Assembly: GCA_022316685.1 (NCBI GenBank)
Contig: JAKJHU010000005.1
Location: forward strand, 16,780,707-16,844,706
DNA length: 64,000 nt
DNA from: Progne subis subis
Taxonomy: Eukaryota > Chordata > Aves > Passeriformes > Hirundinidae
Reading direction: 5' to 3'
Shown: positions 62,001-64,000 of the stretch, in pieces
Layout: every line of letters begins with the position of its first letter
Position numbering within the stretch: position 1 is the stretch's first letter
Notes under the pieces: generated by a model
What the model saw: only the letters and a program-made list of their open reading frames with translations
Databases searched by the model: none
Told to the model about the DNA's origin: nothing
Position numbers and translations under genes: made by a program

Positions 62001-64000
62001 TCTTAGCATTAATTGTTGTGACTGTCACAGCGTCCATTCATGTGTTACAGCTAATGTACCTATTTCCCTCTTTCTGAAAACAAGATATGTTTCTGCCTAT
62101 GTCCTGCTATAAAATTCTCAGCTGAAACTGTTTTAGTCTGTCCTTCTATTTTATAAGAATCTTTGCAGTGATTTTTCTCCTGCATGCAGTATTTGTCTGT
62201 TACTGAGTGTTCTTGACAGTTGGCAGGCCGTGGTCTCATTAAGGGGAGAGACCACCTGATGTGGGTGCTACTCCAGTTCATCTCTGGCAGCATCCAGAAG
62301 AATGCACTGGCTGACTTCCTCCCAGTTATGAAGCTATTTGACCTCCTGTATCCTGAGAAAGAAGTAAGTCTCTGATATTAAAGTTTTATTTTTAATTCAG
62401 CTTGGGACCTTCATAATGTCGATGTTACTACCCTTCTTGAATCACTCTTAAAACAGTGCGCTTCGTAATTAGAGGGAGATGTTTCATAAGTTTTTGTGGA
62501 GATTTCATATCCATGGAACCACATTTGTTTTTAGGGGCAAGAAAGACTTGTGTTAACTCCTCTCTTCCTTGGTTTTGGTTTGATTAAGGTTTTGAGGAGT
62601 TTATTAAAGCACTTAGGAGACTGTAAAGGAATAATGTGTAATTCTATTGTTACATCTGGGCTGAAACAGAATAGTAATTCAAATTCATTCTGCAGGGCAA
62701 ATCAAATCATATTCATGCTTTTTATATTCCTCTAGAACTAAGGCTCCTGAAGAAGGAGCACTTAAACAAAGTTCTTAAGCTTTAATTCTGGCAGCACTGT
62801 CAGAGTGAAGTCCTGGTTGCTTACTATTTCCATAGTGCTTTTTACTTTGGGTGAATGGATAGAATAATACAAGTGTGTGATGTATCAAACTCATATGTAA
62901 CAATTTTCCTCCCTGCTGCATTAGTTTTGACCCACTGAAATTCTTCAGTACAATGTGTGAGGAGATTTCAATTGCTTTTGTTAGCATCAAATACAGGAAG
63001 AGCAGTAGGACTGTTTACTTCAGCTGTGGTGATGGCTCCAAGTTACACTTACTGAAAGTCTTTGTTTGAGTAGTGCTTTTAAAGTGCTGCATTTTAAGTG
63101 CTCGTGAAACTGAATTCTATGAAGCATTTTTTTTAAGATTCAGTTTCACGAGCACTTAAAATGTTATCTCTGGCTATTGCTCTTAAGAGGGTTTGCCTTG
63201 CTATCATGTTGAGGATGTTTTGGTGCTGTCTCACTTGGGCTGTCAGTGGTGTTTGTGCAGCAGGTACTGTATCAAAGGGAAAGAAATGTGGATGTTGGTA
63301 AAAGGGGAGAGACAGAGTTCCTTTTCCAATGGCAGTACTCTAGCTAAGTCCGGATTCAAAGCTTTTTAATTTTGGATTTTATCTGTACCTTTTCATGAGA
63401 AGTGTATTAATGCTTGAGGATTAACTGTGACGCTGAACAATTCAGAATTTTTGGAAAGTACTGTTGAACCCCTGAGTACCTACTGTGGAAGCAGATACCA
63501 TAACTGGTTTCTGAATAATGTGTAAGTGTGAGGCTGAGAGAAAAGAGCATATGCTTTGTAACTGTATATGTCTGGAAACTGTATACTCTTAAGCATGAAT
63601 TTCCTTTTGCCAAGGTCTTAGATCATTTGTTTGGTTTGGGTGTTTTTCAGAGTAATTATTGAGGTGCAGGTCTCTTCCATAGCTCTTGATTTAAAATTAT
63701 AAATACTGATGAGGGTAGAACTTGTTCTTTAAAAATGTTCCTTATGGTGTAGCAAGTCAGAAAAAAGAAAAACCTGATCTTGTGAATACTGGCTATCTAA
63801 GTTGGTTTTCTGCACGTTCATCCATGTGGTATGTCACATTCCTGTGTTCTTTCTCTAGTATATTCCTGTACCTGATATTAACAAACCCCAGTCAACTCAT
63901 GCTTTTGCAATGACCTGCATTTGGATTCATCTGAACCGGAAGGCCCATAGTGACAACTCCAAGTTGCAGATTCCCATTCCTCATTCTCTTAAACTTCACC
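43991..64000 (+). CDS. MED23: MED23, Mediator complex subunit 23 (5' part, truncated at window end)
   Basis: Tail-module subunit of the Mediator complex in the nucleus; it links activators such as ELK1 and C/EBP-beta to RNA polymerase II. Thirteen constitutive exons and one optional microexon encode about 461 residues, roughly the first third of a protein of about 1370. The translation follows vertebrate MED23 almost residue for residue: METQLQSIFEEVV, PEDERTKLISCLGAFRQFW, SPKRISFLYDCLAMAVETG, NTVSSAVVQQLLAARE, SFPHMVLSLHQK and KNALADFLPVMKLFDLLYPE. Exon 1 sits in a CpG island, consistent with a housekeeping gene. It is divergent from ENPP3, as in mammals. Three in-frame ATGs occur at 43991, 44003 and 44012. 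The largest intron (53607-60591) holds the microexon. All junctions are GT-AG; the exon 3 donor GTTAAC is unusually weak. Confidence 0.97.
44630..45330 (-). mobile_element. reverse-oriented CR1 LINE, ORF2 (reverse transcriptase) fragment in MED23 intron 1
   Basis: Read on the minus strand, the segment is CR1 ORF2: the part ending near 45325 corresponds to the reverse-transcriptase core (around the palm region), and CATCCTGGGGTGCATCAAAC at 44715-44734 is a typical downstream CR1 block. The frame is disrupted. It is opposite to MED23 transcription. Confidence 0.85.
46765..46796 (+). CDS. MED23: MED23 exon 2 (32 nt)
   Basis: Encodes KTEVIEEAFP plus two bases of the next Gly codon. Acceptor TTTCTCTTACAG, donor GTAAGT. 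Only 113 bp of intron separate it from exon 3. Confidence 0.95.
46910..46997 (+). CDS. MED23: MED23 exon 3
   Basis: 88 nt. Encodes MFMDTPEDERTKLISCLGAF then RQFWSSLSQ. Acceptor TTTGCATTAG. The donor GTTAAC departs from consensus at position 3. Confidence 0.95.
47796..47920 (+). CDS. MED23: MED23 exon 4
   Basis: 125 nt. Encodes ESHEQCVQWIVRFIHSQHSP and on to AVETGLLPP. Acceptor TTTTTTCAG, donor GTGAGC. Confidence 0.96.
48060..48171 (+). CDS. MED23: MED23 exon 5
   Basis: 112 nt. Encodes MVCESLINSDTLEWERTQLW and on to KIIGGVDYK. Acceptor TTCTGCTAG, donor GTATGT. Confidence 0.96.
48920..49018 (+). CDS. MED23: MED23 exon 6
   Basis: Exactly 33 codons: GVRDLLKVILEKILTIPNTV then SSAVVQQLLAARE. Acceptor TTCTTTCAG, donor GTAAGT. 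Confidence 0.97.
49572..49673 (+). CDS. MED23: MED23 exon 7
   Basis: Exactly 34 codons: VVAYILERNACLLPAYFAVT then EIRKLYPEGKLPHW. Acceptor ATTTATAG, donor GTAATG. Confidence 0.97.
50614..50683 (+). CDS. MED23: MED23 exon 8
   Basis: 70 nt. Encodes LLGNLVSDFVDTFRPTARIN then SIC. Acceptor TCTCACCCAG, donor GTAAGA. Confidence 0.96.
52232..52344 (+). CDS. MED23: MED23 exon 9
   Basis: 113 nt. Encodes GRCSLLPVVNNSGAMCNSWK and on to KGLLPYDK. Acceptor GTATGTAG, donor GTATGC. Confidence 0.96.
53511..53606 (+). CDS. MED23: MED23 exon 10
   Basis: Exactly 32 codons: DLFEPQTALLRYVLEQPYSR then DMVCNMLGLNKQ. Acceptor TTTTTCAAG, donor GTACTG (weak). Confidence 0.96.
53607..60591. other. MED23 intron 10 (about 7 kb)
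   Basis: Apart from the microexon at 54156-54173, a T22 run (53720-53741) and a minus-strand protein-like ORF at 58781-58966, I see no recognisable gene or repeat family in this AT-rich intron. Confidence 0.6.
54156..54173 (+). CDS. MED23: MED23 optional 18-nt microexon (TLNIAQ)
   Basis: ACCTTGAACATTGCTCAG is bounded by a long pyrimidine stretch ending CTCTAG and by a GTATGT donor. It would insert six residues, TLNIAQ, in frame between LNKQ and HKQRCP. From memory, a human MED23 isoform six residues longer carries the same insertion here. Best read as an alternatively spliced cassette exon. Confidence 0.8.
60592..60792 (+). CDS. MED23: MED23 exon 11
   Basis: Exactly 67 codons: HKQRCPVLEDQLVDLVVYAM and on to FPHMVLSLHQK. 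Acceptor TGCCTTACAG, donor GTAAAT. Confidence 0.97.
62220..62363 (+). CDS. MED23: MED23 exon 12
   Basis: Exactly 48 codons: LAGRGLIKGRDHLMWVLLQF and on to LFDLLYPEKE. Acceptor TTCTTGACAG, donor GTAAGT. Confidence 0.97.
63090..63163. repeat. perfect 26-bp inverted repeat (hairpin) in MED23 intron 12
   Basis: The left arm 63090-63115 (starting CATTTTAAGTGCTCGTG) is exactly complementary to the right arm 63138-63163, with a 22-nt loop. The transcript of either strand would fold to a 74-nt hairpin without a mismatch in the stem. Confidence 0.95.
63859..64000 (+). CDS. MED23: MED23 exon 13 (runs off the window)
   Basis: Encodes YIPVPDINKPQSTHAFAMTC and on to PIPHSLKLH at the last base. Acceptor TTTCTCTAG. 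The exon and the rest of the gene lie beyond the window. Confidence 0.95.

Noticed and set aside
1..64000. Search for CRISPR arrays, operons, prophage, tRNA or rRNA genes
   Set aside because: The window is intron-rich vertebrate DNA; the regular repeats seen are microsatellites and transposon ends, and no RNA gene with a convincing fold was found apart from the unexplained hairpin.

Overview
The window is vertebrate nuclear DNA and almost certainly avian, most likely a songbird. The evidence is several 3'-anchored CR1 LINE copies ending in the typical ATTCTGTG/ATTCTATG-type tail, one reverse-oriented CR1 reverse-transcriptase fragment, and a 564-bp solo LTR that looks like a passerine endogenous-retrovirus LTR family. 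Gene content is low, introns are AT-rich, and there is one CpG island. No prokaryotic or viral gene set, CRISPR array, tRNA or rRNA was recognised.

Two protein-coding genes lie head to head. On the minus strand, positions 35946 to 1165 hold a complete ENPP3-type ectonucleotide pyrophosphatase/phosphodiesterase. I rebuilt 25 coding exons with GT-AG boundaries and compatible phases, giving 887 codons plus stop. On the plus strand, positions 43991 to the window edge hold the 5' part of MED23 (Mediator tail subunit): 13 constitutive exons plus an 18-nt optional microexon, about 461 codons, truncated at 64000. The same divergent MED23-ENPP3 pair occurs in mammals, so the synteny supports both names. 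ENPP3 is a plasma-membrane ectoenzyme and MED23 is nuclear; nothing suggests that the two act together.

Layout: 1-1164 is the ENPP3 3' UTR and downstream flank; 1165-35946 is ENPP3 with CR1 fragments, simple repeats, a GC-rich block in intron 2 and a small insertion with target-site duplication in intron 3. The intergenic stretch 35947-43990 holds the ENPP3 5' leader, a CR1 with reverse-transcriptase remnant, a 121-bp pure pyrimidine tract ending in 17 C, an AC repeat, two CR1 copies (one split by the solo LTR), and the MED23 CpG-island promoter. The rest, 43991-64000, is MED23, with a minus-strand CR1 fragment in intron 1 and a perfect 26-bp inverted repeat in intron 12.

I found no clearly new biological system. 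The most checkable unusual items are the 63-bp templated insertion flanked by a 15-bp duplication (29384-29476, source-like copy at 31427-31489), the perfect hairpin at 63090-63163, the MED23 microexon, and two protein-like orphan ORFs in introns (58781-58966 minus, 33366-33899 minus).
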